Assembly: GCF_963662255.1 (NCBI RefSeq) | Contig: NC_085055.1 | Coordinates: forward strand, 17,842,704 to 17,906,703 | Source: Cinclus cinclus | Taxonomy: Eukaryota; Chordata; Aves; Passeriformes; Cinclidae | Direction: 5' to 3' | Length of the DNA stretch: 64,000 nt | Part shown: one piece after another, positions 44,852 to 57,700 of the stretch | Position numbering within the stretch: the stretch's first letter is position 1 | Layout: every line of letters begins with the position of its first letter | Made by a program: the position numbers and the translations under genes | The notes under the pieces: model-generated | What the model saw: only the letters and a program-made list of their open reading frames with translations | Database searches by the model: none | What the model was told of the DNA's origin: nothing

Positions 44852-47800
44852 AATTTTATCTCATAAATTCAACAACGAAGGCTAGGCAATAAAAGTTTGA
44901 AATTTCAGGCACTCCCTATGTTTTAGATTTGTGAGAAAATCATCTAAGTGACTGTGCTAGGATATAAGTCAATAAGAAATAGTGGTAAGATAAATAACCA
45001 TTGGACTGAAGACCCGTCAGTCAGCAGAAATACACGTATCTTTTAATGTGGAAAGGGATTGTTACTTTAAATTCACTGCAAATATTCTCCATGTTAGCAG
45101 GAATGCCACTTATCCTGGAGCTGAAAACCATGGTTGGTATCCAGGATAAGGTAAAATGAGGAAGCTCACTGTTGAATGACTGGTTTGAATTTGATATGTC
45201 ACATGTCACTATCCAGTGGCAATGGGGCTTTGGTGCTGGCAGATCAAATCCTGGGGGATTGTTCTGTATTGTTGCCATTGAGTTCATAGCTGTCACTTGC
45301 CAACCTCTTGGTGAGCCTCAGAAAACCCGAGGGAGTACAGAAAGTCCTGTCCAAAGCGAAACTTTCAGGAAACTAGAAATCTGTTCAAAAAGGAAAATTA
45401 ATTTTTTTCCTTATTAAAACTTCTGTTAATGTACCTGTTTGATAAATCAACTAAGGAAGCTCACTTTAATTTATTTTCAGTTGCCTCTTGCTGCTGGCAT
45501 ACTGTAACGTAGGGATCTTAATATCAGTCAGGATCCATCCTAAGACAACAAGATCTTCCTGGCTATTGAACCATTTATTTATGTAAGAGCCACTCTACTA
45601 TTGGGGATGTGGATTTAACCTTCTTCTGGTTTCAGAAAACAGACCCAGAGCAGGAGAGTGAAGGTAATAAAATGTTTTCCTCCTATAAATGTTATTTCCT
45701 CTGAAATATCACCTAATTCAATTTATTTATTTGTCCTTGTTATGCCTATATGCACATGTGAGAAGCAGAACAATCTTTTTTTTCTGTAAGGAGAAAATGC
45801 CATCATTTTTAGCAGCATGCAAATTCTGTGATGTTTGAGTGGTATTTTGGCTTAAGATTTTATGGGAAAGGGTGGAAAATAGCTAAAAATATTTAAGGAA
45901 AAACAACAGCTGACAAATAGCACTCAACAATACAGCTTTTCTAATTATCTGAAATTCAAAAGAACAGATGTTAAGAGAACTTTTTTCCCTTATAAAACCC
46001 TCAATTTCGAACTGTCTTTAAAAACATAAATGAAACAAAAGTAATACTGAGGCCAAAAGTCAACCAAACCTGTTTTAGATGTCCTCCTAAGTTTAATGGC
46101 AATCATGAGACACTGTGAAACTGAGCTGTAAGGGAGCATATTTAGGGTGGGGGAGCAGTAATGGGGTGCAATGTCAGTGCAGGGGCTGTGTAGTGGTACC
46201 TGAACAGACACTGAGTAGATGTCACTGTCACACATTTGCATTTAGCTTTGTGCTGCTGGAAGCTCATCTGTGAAAAATGCAAGCCCTTTATGCTGCTTTG
46301 ACCCCAGTAATGATTAAGGTAAACACTTTCAAAGTCATAGGTGAATGGCCACATGTGGCTTCTGTTGACTTAAGTGGAGCCTCTGCATGAGCTTCTGTGT
46401 TCAGTGTTTGGTTTGTCCCTGGGAGGATGGGATCTTGCCTGTTCTGCCTCATCTTGGTATGGAGACCACAAAAAATAAGTTTTTGAAGTAGCGGCCTAAG
46501 AAAAAGCCACGAACTTTGTATTGCAAAGTTGCAACAATATTCAAGGACAAGTACAGAGATGATATGGCTGATGGAAATGAAAGCAGGAAAAGGAATGTGG
46601 TCTGGAGACCAAATATGTTGTATAAATTTAGCCCACAATGGAAATTTTAAGTTCAAGCAATCACACCAATCCCATCATCTGAAAAGTGTGGTTAAAACTT
46701 TTGATATAATTCCAGTGGTATTTGTAGCAAAAAGTTGATTTTAGTCCTGGCAGCATTTTTCCATAATGAAACAAGGAAAAAATACAGAAAATAAAATGAG
46801 ATTTATAGTTACGTTTGACATTGACAAAAAACGCCATCACAGATTTGCTGATCCATGCCCTGGAAATCCATGGAGGTTGTGAGTTCTTGTTAAATGGGAC
46901 CCACAGCAGCTCACATTGTCTCTCCTCTGCCTCCCCTTTTGTTGTTGTCGGCTTTGAAAACAAATTCCTGAGCTATGTGGTCAAAAATCTTTTGAGTAGC
47001 CCATATACCACAGGTGTAACTCAAGAATGACTTTAGTGTGCTTTTTAACCCTTCTCCATCTGCTCCTGGCACCTGATTTATTACAGCACATAGGTCAAAC
47101 TTGTCGTTGCTGCTTGACTGGTCATAAACTCCTTTTTGTCTGAGGAAGAGAGGATAGTATTAACACTCAATAAATCATAAAATGAAAGAAGTAGGAGTAA
47201 CAATACTGCAGGTTTTAGTGTGGCTTTGAAACCCCATGATAGGCAGTAGAGTTACAAGCGTTTTGGCCAGAAGAATCTGAGGCCACCTCAGATCCTGAGG
47301 GTTCCTGAACATTGGTTAGCTTCACTTGGATGTGGGCTGCACACCCCACTGGTGTCCTCAGAGCACAGGAAAGAGTGGAGTACTTGGAAACTGCATCTCC
47401 TCTTCCAACAAGAGCAGCTGCTGTTGCAGTGTGTTTGGATAGTCAGGTTGGCTTTTCCACAGATGGCCTTCAAGCTTCTAGTGACCCAAGCTGTCAGCAC
47501 TTCTCTGGGAGTTTAGGATGGGATTTTGTGAAGAACCTGGTGTAGGCACAACTCTGCTGCCCTGAAGACTGGTGGTGATACTTCTGTCGATCTTTATTGG
47601 AAGTGCTGCTTCAGAGGCAGAAAAATCTTAGTGTCTTTGTGGTCTTAGTGGACAAAATAGAGGTGTAAAATGCTGGTGTTTAATCTCACTTTTCCTTTTG
47701 CTTTGGTGCTCTGGTGAGCTGTTTATTTTCAACGTTTTCCTTGCTGGAAGAGTAACTTGGAGTTTTTTTCTTAAGCTGTCATGACACAAGCTGAATAAAC

Positions 47801-50420
47801 AGAGCTGCAGAGAGCTTTATCCTGAGCCTGTTTTTTTACAGTGCAGAAGCAAACTTGCAGACTTAGGATCAGATCCAAAGCAGAGGGAAGTCAATGATAG
47901 CATTTTTGTTGTTTTCACTAAAATTTGGATTGGGATGGCTCTCAAAAACAGAAAAGCTTCCTGTACAAAAATGCCACCAAAATAATTAGTTTTGCTCAGT
48001 ATCTCACTTTCCTGAAGTGTAGTAAAATCAGAAAATGATAGTGATTTTTGGATTATGGAAAGGTGTCAAACCCAGTAATTATTTTTTACTCCAGCCTCAC
48101 TTCTACTAACAACTGGAAGAATTGCACTGTCGCTCAATGTGGAGTTTGAAGGGTGGGTAACAAGACTCAAGATGATGATATATAACAATACTCTGAGATG
48201 TGAGTGGATGCTATTAATTCTGCTGGTTGGGCTGAATGGTTACATCGTGCTCAACTAACTGAACTCACTGGCTGTGCTCTTAAAAATAGAAGAAAACAAC
48301 CCCAAACACAGGTTCTGATATGTGGCTGAGAAAGGGTTTGATACATCTATTCAATACTGATTTCTCTAAGGGTATTTAATGATGTCTTCAGACAGATGTT
48401 TTGTGTCATGATAAACTGAAGATGGGCAGGATTGCTCTTCAAGGCTGAAATATGAGCTTGCAAATGTCATTATGTGGTTCTGTGTGCTCTAAGGCTCTGC
48501 CTTGGGAGGCAGAAGAGTAAGATCTTCTGGCATTCTGGTAGCCTTACCATAGCTTGAGAGAGTTTGATACAAATCCTGGCTATACTCATGCAGAGATTTG
48601 CTTCTGTAAATTTTGATGATTAAACAGGAAACTGAAGTTTGTCTCAGTGGCTTATAGCTGTGTTGAATATTAACTGAAAGGGGGGAATTCACAAACCCTC
48701 TATTTGCAATAGGATTCATAGCTTTCCTGTTTTTAGAAATTAAACCATTTTCCAAACCAGCAGTAGGATTTTTGGTACCTCACTTGTCTGTCAAGGTCTA
48801 TCAGCAGACAACTGTATTGTCTGAATGAGCAGTTGGTGCTGAATGGTACCACTGAGTCTTGTGAAGAGAGGATCTGAAGGTCAGAGGCCCATCTGCACCA
48901 GTGAGTTTCAGGGTATGAGGGTCTGAAATAGCCCATGTTTTTAACTGATGCCATGATGTTCTGGTAAAGGCTGCTCTCTTGTAAGCCTGGGTGCTTTGGG
49001 ATTTTCTTGGTGCCTTATACACAGAACCAAACCTGATGTAGAAATAGTCACTAATGAAATACCACCACCAATAAACCCTTTTGTAGCTGTCCATCATGTA
49101 CTGTTTCCTGAAGGATGAGATGAGGTAGAACAGGTTCATTTTTTTCCGCAATTGGTATTTAGGCATTTGCTTCTCTGGCAAGAGAACTTGTAAAGGTACG
49201 AGAACTGAGTTGATTTTTAGATTATAGCATGTGCTCTCGCATAATGGAATTAAGACTCTTTGAAGTTGCTACAACCCAGTTGCAAGCTTTTGTACAGATA
49301 TAAACACAGATGTCATTTAAGTCAATATGTTAGATCCCACTGGAAATGTGGTTTGGAAATTGTTAAAATTTCCAAAGGAAGTGTCCCCATGGTCATTTTA
49401 CTACTTGCTGGAAATGATTAGCAGTTGCTCCTCAAAGTGAGGTGGGTACTGCAAGATCCTGTGGAAGGGCAGGCAGAATATATGAACCAATCAGGCTTTA
49501 CAATTCAGGCGATGGAAAAATCTGTTTAACAGTAAATACCCATTTGGACATTTTTACCAAACATAGCTATTTGGTGGGGTTTTTTAAGTGATCAAAAATA
49601 TGTATCAAAAAACCCCAAACAAACAAAAGCCCTGAGCTATTGAGAGTACTTGGATTAGCTCACTCTCCTGTTATATGTAAAACTTCTGTGTTTTTATACA
49701 TAAAACTTCCATGGCTGATGGGGAATTAGCTCCTCTGAGGAGGGAAAAGGAAACTTTCAGAGGCCTGGAGATGCTGAATGTTTTAAATTTGAGTAGCTCT
49801 GTAAAAGGTATACTAAGACAACTTTATAAACCATGTATTTAAGGAGATTGTAAATATCATGAATTTAGCTAATCTAGTGTGGCCATGGATTACAGTGTTA
49901 AGTGTCTGGGAAAAGTGGAAAAAAGGCAGCAGGGGAAAAGGAAGAAAAGCTGTGTTCTGACTAATCAGTTCATCAGTTGTTGCACTTCTGTGGTGTGCCA
50001 TACAGCCACGCTCTTCCCAGGCAGAGAGACTCTCACATGACATGAGATATGCCCAGGGCCATAAATCCTAGCAGTCACATTATACACCAAAACAGGAGAT
50101 AAGTGCATGCTTTATTTATCTTGCTGTAGCCTGTAGTTTACAGTTGTTCTGTGTCTTTTAGTGCAGAGCTTCTCACTTCAGCCTTTCCCAGCCCCATCTC
50201 CCAGATGAGTGATGGGTACAGATTTAGAGTGGTAAGGAATATCTTCTTAGGTAAATGCTGAGATCCATTTGGGCTGTCAGAGAAACTGTACACACACACC
50301 CATGGAATAAATGGGCTGGCACATAGATTTCTGTGGCTACAAAAAATATTCAATATCTTTGTCCTCTTCCTTGTCACCTCATTTGGATGCGGAGGTTTTG
50401 AGTTGTGTTCTTTTTTTTGT

Positions 50421-50442
50421 CCCCCCCACCCCCCCCCCCGCC
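50421..50442. repeat. C-rich tract
   Basis: Seven C, one A, eleven C, then GCC. It is low complexity and assembly-sensitive. Confidence 0.85.
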
Positions 50443-52989
50443 AAGGGTAGCAGTACCATGGCTCAGTCTGGCCATGAGAAATATTTGTGAAAGCTGTTCC
50501 CTTTTACTCACCCCGAGGGGAACTTGAAACAAGTCCACAGATAGTACACAGCAGTGTAAGCACAGAGGTTTCCCTGTGATTTCCCTTCTGTGCAGCTTCC
50601 CACTAAACCCTTGTTGGAGTGACAAGAGCATGAGGTCTCAGTTTTTCTGCTTTTTGGAAGAATTATGAGGTACACTTATTCTCAGGCTGGACTCTACAGC
50701 AAGTAACTTCTCTGTGCTGTGAAACAGTAACACACGAGGAGCTTTTCTGCAGTAGCTGTGAGCAGTTTCATCAGCTTTTCCAGTGGCTGTCCTGACTCCT
50801 TGTGGCCACTGAAGACACTTGTCATACATAACCAAATTCTTCAGACCACAGGTGGTTTTTTTCCTGTTCTTAATGTTGTATGGGTCAGTGCTTGTTGTAT
50901 TTAATTGAAATATGCCACTATTATTCTTAAGTTCTGTAGAAATCTCCATCTACCTGACTAGAGGGCTCTGAGTTAGGAGGTGACCTGTGGATCTTTATTA
51001 ATGCTCAACTTTTGCTTGCTTTTAGGGCCAAGTAGAAAATGCTGTAAATGTTCTTTACTGTTAATCTTACCTGTCCTGTGTGGTGAGTACACCTCCCCTA
51101 GCTACAGTGGCAGCATGTATAAAAGAAGATGGAGATAATCAGATATTTTTGTCTGGAAAGCTCTGTGACACAAGGATGCGGTGAAAACCACATAAGTTTT
51201 CTATTCTTGAGTCTTCATTTTGTATTAGAATTAACTTGTTGGATTGTCAAGCAGGACTGAAATTTGACAGAAGGAAAATAATCCACCTATGCAATGCTGA
51301 CAAGAGTTTTCCCTTGCTTTATGGGATTAGTTTGTGGTGGTGGGTGGGTTGTTTGCTTTTCTTTTTGGGTTCTTGCTGGTATAAGAATAGACTGCAAACA
51401 TCCTGACTGATGCAGTTACCCAAATGTAGAATCAGCAGCAGGCACTGCCCAACAGTATTTGAAAATTGTTAATGTAGCTACAGAGGGGAGAAGATCTGAG
51501 TACTTCCAACATCAGGAAAGTGCCTGTATGTCTTGGGATGTGCTTAGGACATCTTTTGGGAGGAGCTGGGAGGAAAACAAAGGAGGTCTTGCTCAGGTTT
51601 ATTAAATTAAATCCTAGTTTTAGCAATGTGGGAAGCTCAGCAGGGCTTTGTTCCTGCAGTAATGTGGGTGATTTTTTCCCCCCTCCTAATGAGTAACTAG
51701 TTTTGGATAAAATATAAGTGGCTTGTGTAATGGCTGAAATTCAAAGGTGAATTTACATAAGATGACAGTCTTTTAATATATATTCACCTGTGCCTTTCTC
51801 TTCCCTCAGAAGCTGAATATAGCAATTCACAAGGTAGAAATATAGAATTCAGCGAACATTTAACATTTTCCTCTCCCTGGCTTTGTGTGTGATTTGTAAA
51901 CTAAATAGCAACTTCTGAGTTATTTTTAAGCATGCTTGCTGAATGTGACTTTTTAATTGCCACAAGTGAGTACTTACTAGCTCACTTCTTCTGGGTTCTG
52001 ATGAGTTCCTACTTCATAGGTTTAAAAATATGAATGTGGTGCAGTAGAAGCTATTCCACTGGCAATTACTGCTTTAAATTTGCAGCTCAAAATTCAGCTT
52101 TTGCATGAACCATATTAATGTCATGTGCTTCTTTCTGTAATAAGGCAAAATAATTGCTGCCTGTTACCCTCAAAGCCATTTGTTTTTGTGCTAAATCCTC
52201 AAAGTTATTGCTGGGAATAGTGTGGGTGGGGGCTCCATCATAAATAAACCTGTACCCTTTATGGAAGCACAAATTCTTCCTTTATTGCCATCTCTGTAAT
52301 CATCTGGTGAGAGTTTTGGAGATACATTGATTACTGACTACAGAGTTTGTAGCTAGCCCTGCTGAAGGACTTGGTAAAGAATGTCTAGTATAGAATAGCC
52401 TAATATCCTCACTATATGCTGGACACTTCACATGTCTGCCTAGAATCAGATTAAAGTTTTGTCTAATAAGAAGTTTGCCCTTTCCTTTTGCTGGCTGCCA
52501 TCCTGGCAGCTGCCACATCCCATCAGCATGCTTTCACTCTAGCATCTCACATTGCAGGTGCTGGAGTGCCTTATGCAGTCCAAAGTGCTCCATACCACAG
52601 GCAGTCCCCAAACTGTGCTGGGCAAAGCCCGGGGATGCAGAATTCCAGAATTCCCCTGCGGGTTCCCCAGCACTACACTACAGCTGGCAGAGAGCTTACA
52701 GGGCATCCCCAGACTGACACTTGGTGTGTTTGAGGGGAACACCACCAAGAGGTCTGTGTAGCTGCACTCTTCCTGAATGAGCTGGAGAACAGGGGCTGAT
52801 GAGAACTCAAGGCACTGATGCCCTAGGATTTTAGCTTTTGTTTTTTTCAGATCCTGTACTGCTTTAGTGTGTAACCCTAAAGATCCATAACCTGTCAGCT
52901 GCTGTTCTCCCACTTTATTCAGAAAAAACAATTCCTCTTTAGGTCTGCACTCAAGGATCCCTTGCTGTCTCAGGCTCTGAAGAATATAA

Positions 52990-53249
52990 GCAAAAGTGAG
53001 TTGTGGGGGGAGCAAACTGGGGGAACATGACTCCGTTACCTGAAATTATAATTGGAGGATTAACCCCTGATATGTAAATGGACCAAGCTTATAACTGTAT
53101 GAAAACTCATGACCATTGTCCCTCTTTGGTGTAGCCCCTTGGAGGCTTTTGACTGGTAGGTGTACCTAGTGAAGGCCTTTAATAAATACCCACTTCTATT
53201 CTCTTAATCTTGTCTAGTCTCTGTTTCAGGTAGCCATTCCAAGGCATCA
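52990..53249 (+). mobile_element. Solo LTR-like element, copy 1
   Basis: The element has LTR architecture: an upstream part, a poly(A) signal AATAAA (53181-53186) followed by CCCACTTCTATTCTC and a T/C-rich U5 (TTGTCTAGTCTCTGTTTCAGG), and an end at AAGGCATCA (CA terminus at 53248-53249). I associate the U5 and CATCA end with passerine endogenous-retrovirus LTRs, which is family recognition from memory. Its first 147 bases are repeated at 54509-54655. No internal viral coding sequence and no clear target-site duplication were found. The left end is defined only by where similarity to copy 2 starts. Confidence 0.65.
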
Positions 53250-54508
53250 GCCTTCATTATCCTGTCTAAAGAAGGGGTGTAATTGTCAGAAAATGAAAGG
53301 TTGGCAGCAATGTAAATTTTGTACTAAGTCTTCTCTCTTCCCTATAAAAATCTGATGTCACAGCAACTTCTTTCAATGGCTTTTTGGGGAGAGCTCAGGT
53401 GTTTAATATGAATGAGGTATACAAAAAGATATTTCTCACTAACTGCTCTAAAAAAATTGTGGAGCTTTATTTTGTTTATACTGGCTGGTTTGAACAAGCC
53501 AGAAACTGCATTCTTCCATTGGACAGCGAAAATCTGAGGTGGGCAGGAATCATGGACAGGTAGGGGGACACTTGGGAACTGCAGCAGGGCTAGGAAGCGA
53601 AAGAATTTTACTACGTGTGAGTTACTAGTATGTGAACATACCTTTGGATTGCTTGCATTTGTCTATTTGGGTTTGAAAGAGTTTGAGCCAAGGAGTTTCA
53701 GCAAGCACCAGCAGTCCTGGCTGCCAGAGGGACAGAGCTGCTCTTCCCTCCAGCCTGTGCCTCCTGTTGCCACCTCTCTGCTCTCCCTCCCCTGGCACAG
53801 CCCTTCAGGCACCTGCATAGGAAGGGGGAGGTGATCCGGTTAAAATTGTGGTGGAGTTACACATCCAGCTTCCCAAGCCTGTGTTTCTCAGGAGCTGTGT
53901 TTGTGCCTGGTGGTGAGTAGGCAGGCCTAGTGTGACACACACAAACTTTAGGGAATCTGCCCAGCTCATTAAAGGGTGTGTGAAGGTGGTGAAGAACAAA
54001 GCAAATGTGCTAAAGCCTGCTCTGGAGGGTGGGAAGTAGAGTGGCAAATGGGATAAGCAGTTGGCAGAGGAGTCTGAAGAAGGGGTTTGAAGAACAAGGA
54101 AGTTTGAGAGAAGAAGAAAGGATTGGCGTGTAGGGGAAGAGGGGATTGCTCTTGCTGGAGCAGGTTTTGATGAAAGGAGAGGAGTCTTGCCTGGTCTGTG
54201 CCAGAAAGGGAGGTCCTAAATGCCTGATGAAATTCAAACCAAATCCTAGTAACTTCTCCATGGTGAGAAAGTGTCAACATGGGACTGTATATGTATTTGG
54301 GCATAAATTTAAAAAAAATGAACCTGTGTGCACATGTTCAGGGTTGAAGTTTTGCAAGGCAGCAGACAAATGAGGAATTTCCATGGACAGCCAAGGAAAG
54401 TGATAGCAAAACATGAATATGTCCAAAATGATAATTGGATATTTCAATTAAAAAAGCAGCCCATGTTTCTTTATTTGTCCAAAGATAAGTCAGCTGCCAT
54501 TTTAATTG
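53250..54508. other. Spacer between two LTR-like copies
   Basis: There is no retroviral gag, pol or env similarity in any frame that I can recognise. A C/T-rich stretch at 53700-53820 and a purine-rich stretch at 54030-54200 are present. It may be host DNA between two independent or duplicated copies rather than a proviral interior. Confidence 0.5.
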
Positions 54509-54655
54509 GCAAAAGTGAGTTGTGGGGGGAGCAAACTGGGGGAACATGACTTGGTCACCTGAAATTATAATTGGAGGATTAACCCCTGATATATAAATGG
54601 ACCAAGCTTATAACTGCATGAAAACTCATGACCATTGTCCCTCTTGGGTGTAGCC
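54509..54655 (+). mobile_element. LTR-like element, copy 2 (5' part only)
   Basis: This 147-bp stretch begins at the same base as copy 1 (GCAAAAGTGAGTTGTGGGG) and is nearly identical to it, with about eight scattered differences. It stops at GTGTAGCC, before the region that holds the poly(A) signal and U5 in copy 1. It is followed directly by a palindromic sequence. It is a broken copy. Confidence 0.75.
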
Positions 54656-54656
54656 A

Positions 54657-54702
54657 AGCTATAGCCACATAGCTATGTGGCTGTAACCCACATAGCTATA
54701 GA
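54657..54702. repeat. Palindromic cluster at the LTR-copy break
   Basis: AGCCACATAGCTATGTGGCT (54663-54682) is a perfect 20-bp palindrome. A further CCACATAGCTATAG follows at 54688-54701, partly repeating it. This sits directly where the LTR copy is cut off. Confidence 0.85.
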
Positions 54703-57700
54703 AAAAAAGTGCCTTGACTTAGGATGCCTGTAGTGCTAAATGTGTTGGGTTGCTGAGGGGAGACTGGAGTGGTCTCAGGCCTTGCTTCCTAATTCAGAAC
54801 CCTGGCTTTACTTTAAATTGGTATTCCTTGTGTGAAAAGAGCAGTTTCCTAGCGTTCTTCACAGCTGCTGCTGCGAGTTGAAATCTGTGCCCCATCTCAG
54901 AGAGATTATATCCCCTCTTTCAAATAAGGCATGAGAAACTCGGGGGTGGAAATGTTGTTTGAAAAAGACTAGATATATGGCATACTTAAGACCACTGTGC
55001 AGCATGTGTGGCTGATGATGGAGGAGGATCAGGAGCCACTCTCAGCTGTGTTTCTGTTGCTTGCAGGGACATGGCTTGGGGATAGTGCTGTTCCTATATG
55101 GCAGCCACCTCATCCATCAGGCAAGTCACAATTGTTCAGTTCTTCTATCACTCCTCTCCTTACACTGCAGTTCTTCCTGCTCTCCTTGCTGTTTCTGTTT
55201 ATGCAATTAAGTCCCTTTCAAGACTGTGCTATAAGAAAATTTATCCAAAACCAGATGTCTAATGTGAATGTAGGAATTAACATGCCTTGTTTGACATCAC
55301 AAACAGAGACAAATAAGAGTCCTTCCCCTTTTGCTGGCAGGCCGCTGTTCTTCCTTCCTAGAGGAGCTCTGATATCAATACTCTAAGACTTGACAGTTTT
55401 TGCTGTGTGCCTCTCAGCCCTTCAGGGGATCCCCACCTCAGCTGCTGCATTTGCTATTTGTTTGGGGGAGCAGTGGGAAGGTCACTGCCCCCAGCAGCAA
55501 TGCTGGTCCTGCTTTCCTAGGCTTGGAGAACTTGCGCAAACCCTGGGAACAGCTTTTGCAAATGTGCCAGTCTCTAAATGCAGCTGGAAGATGGGGAGTG
55601 GCATGGTCTTATTCTGAGTGTCTCCTTTCCCTGCCCTGAAGGAAAGAAATGGGGTTGTACTCCTTGGTCTGACACTAATACATCCCAGTGCCTTCACAGC
55701 TGAAAAGTTCTGAGCACTGACAGAGAAAAGGAAAAGAATGGAGGAGAGGATGAAAAGTGTCAATTTTCTTGGGTAGGAAAACAAAACATGAGATGCTTGT
55801 ATTGTGGAAAAACTCATTTTATAAGAAAAATCTTGTTATGTTTTGGAACAAGTTGCATGCAAGTCTTGGTCTTTGCTTGTTGACTTGTGCAAGGGGGTTG
55901 ATTTGTTTATTTGACCATACGCACTTTGTTTTGGGAATTTTTGTTTTCTGTGTCGACGTGCAAAAACCTCTTGCATCTAAACCTTTGGGGGCTTTTGACT
56001 TGAGCTGCTGTTGTGCTTTGGGAGCACAGGTAGCTGCAATATGCAGGAGAGGTTCAAATCATGCAGTTGGTCCTAAAGACTTCTGTGCATGCAAATGGAT
56101 GGTCCTACTGAAGTGTTAACCTGTCTTCGTATACAACTGTGCATGTTTGTCTTGAACTCACAGTATTTTTACGTGAATATTCTAGACATACAAATCCTCC
56201 CAGTTTAAAAAGAAATTTCCACTGCTCTTTAGTTATTTGTTTGCAAATTCTTATCAGTCGGGGAGGAAAAATTGAAAATGTGTGAGAGACTGGAGTGTTC
56301 GAAGTGGTGTTGGATCCTACAGAGTGCAGAGTGGAGGGGGCATAGACAGACATGTCCATTAAGGTAACATAAGTGGTGAATCATTAAGGTCAGGGAATTA
56401 GTTATAAATAGAAGCGGCAGCAGAAGGTTATTTCTGTGAAGGACTTCAAAGTGAGGGTGAGAAGTTGGAGTGTGATGTTGAGCAAGTCAGTCAGCAGAGT
56501 GACAGGCGTGGAGCAGGGTGTCCTGCAGCCAAGAGATTGGAGCTGTATTTTTAACAGCAGGAAGAGGTACTGTGGCACTCAATTATAAATTCTTAACTTG
56601 TTGAAACTGGCATCATTAAATCTGCTTAGGTTTGGGGTGTTTGTTGAACAAGCAATTAATTTCTCAGCTTTATAACTGATTTAATTTTCTATAGGGCTTG
56701 TGTAAGCAGAGTTCTCCAAACTGATGGAAGTTTTAAAAATGTTAAAATGTTTTTGTTAGTTATGTTTGCTGGCCACTTCTATGGCTTCAGCCCCACCAAT
56801 TAATTAATTTGGGGAGGATTTGTACCTCATGACAAGCTGTGACAGAATGGTTCTATCATGCACTTGATCTCCTGATAGGCAAATGGTCCAACCTCACTTT
56901 CTGAGGAGGTAAGAAATGTTATAAAATATGCCTTCAAATGAAGCAAAGAAATAGCACTACAGAATAAACATTTAATAATTATTAAATGTGGTGATGTAAC
57001 AGGCCCCTGTATGAAATTTCCCTAATACATACTGTATAAATGCATTAAGAATGGTGTGATAATTCCAGCAATAATAAAATGTGATGGGAGAAGACAACAT
57101 CAAACAGCACCATCTGCTGTTCCCACTTGGACTGAGAGGAACACAGTTAGGTGAGGAATGTTTGTTCCAAGAGGGACATTCTCTCAAAGTCGTTTTTCAT
57201 ATGAAAACTTTCTTAGCAGTCCTACTGACTTGTGCAGAAGTGTGGGTATGTCACGATTTTGATTCTTGTAGATTTGATAAAACTGTTTCCATAAACCTGA
57301 AAAGTTTTGATTGTATCTGCAGATATCAATCAGAAATTGGTTATGGGAAGATCAGTATTTCCCTCCAGATAAAGATGTTGGAGTTGATATAGACTTATTT
57401 ACATATTTAAAACCTAGCTAGATTAATACTTGCTTTAGCCCATAAAGCAAAGCATTAACACATACAATAAAATATATATCAGTGCACACCGTAACTAATA
57501 CATACGATAAAACCTGGTTGCAGTCGTCTTGTGGCAGTTTACACAGCCTGAAACAAATGGCCTGCACTGAGGCTTATTGCCTATAATTTCGGTGATATCC
57601 AGTGCTTTAAACCATTGTAAATACATCCAGGTAAAAAGGGAGTGGCCAATAAGGTGTCTGGGATTCCTTCAGCCCCCAGTAACAGCAGCTTATTTGTACT

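Larger units (their letters stand above)
34326..52989. other. Gene desert
   Basis: In about 18.7 kb I find no supportable gene. Simple repeats are a 16-C run (36097-36112), a 24-T run (44828-44851) and a C-rich tract (50421-50442). A stretch at about 38380-38640, dense in TAAT and ATTGT motifs, has the look of a conserved non-coding element. The open frames lack recognisable domains. Confidence 0.65.

Noticed and set aside
52539..53015. 158-codon minus-strand open frame
   Set aside because: It starts at a non-ATG codon inside the LTR-like repeat, has no recognisable domain and has open frames on the opposite strand too. Probably chance.
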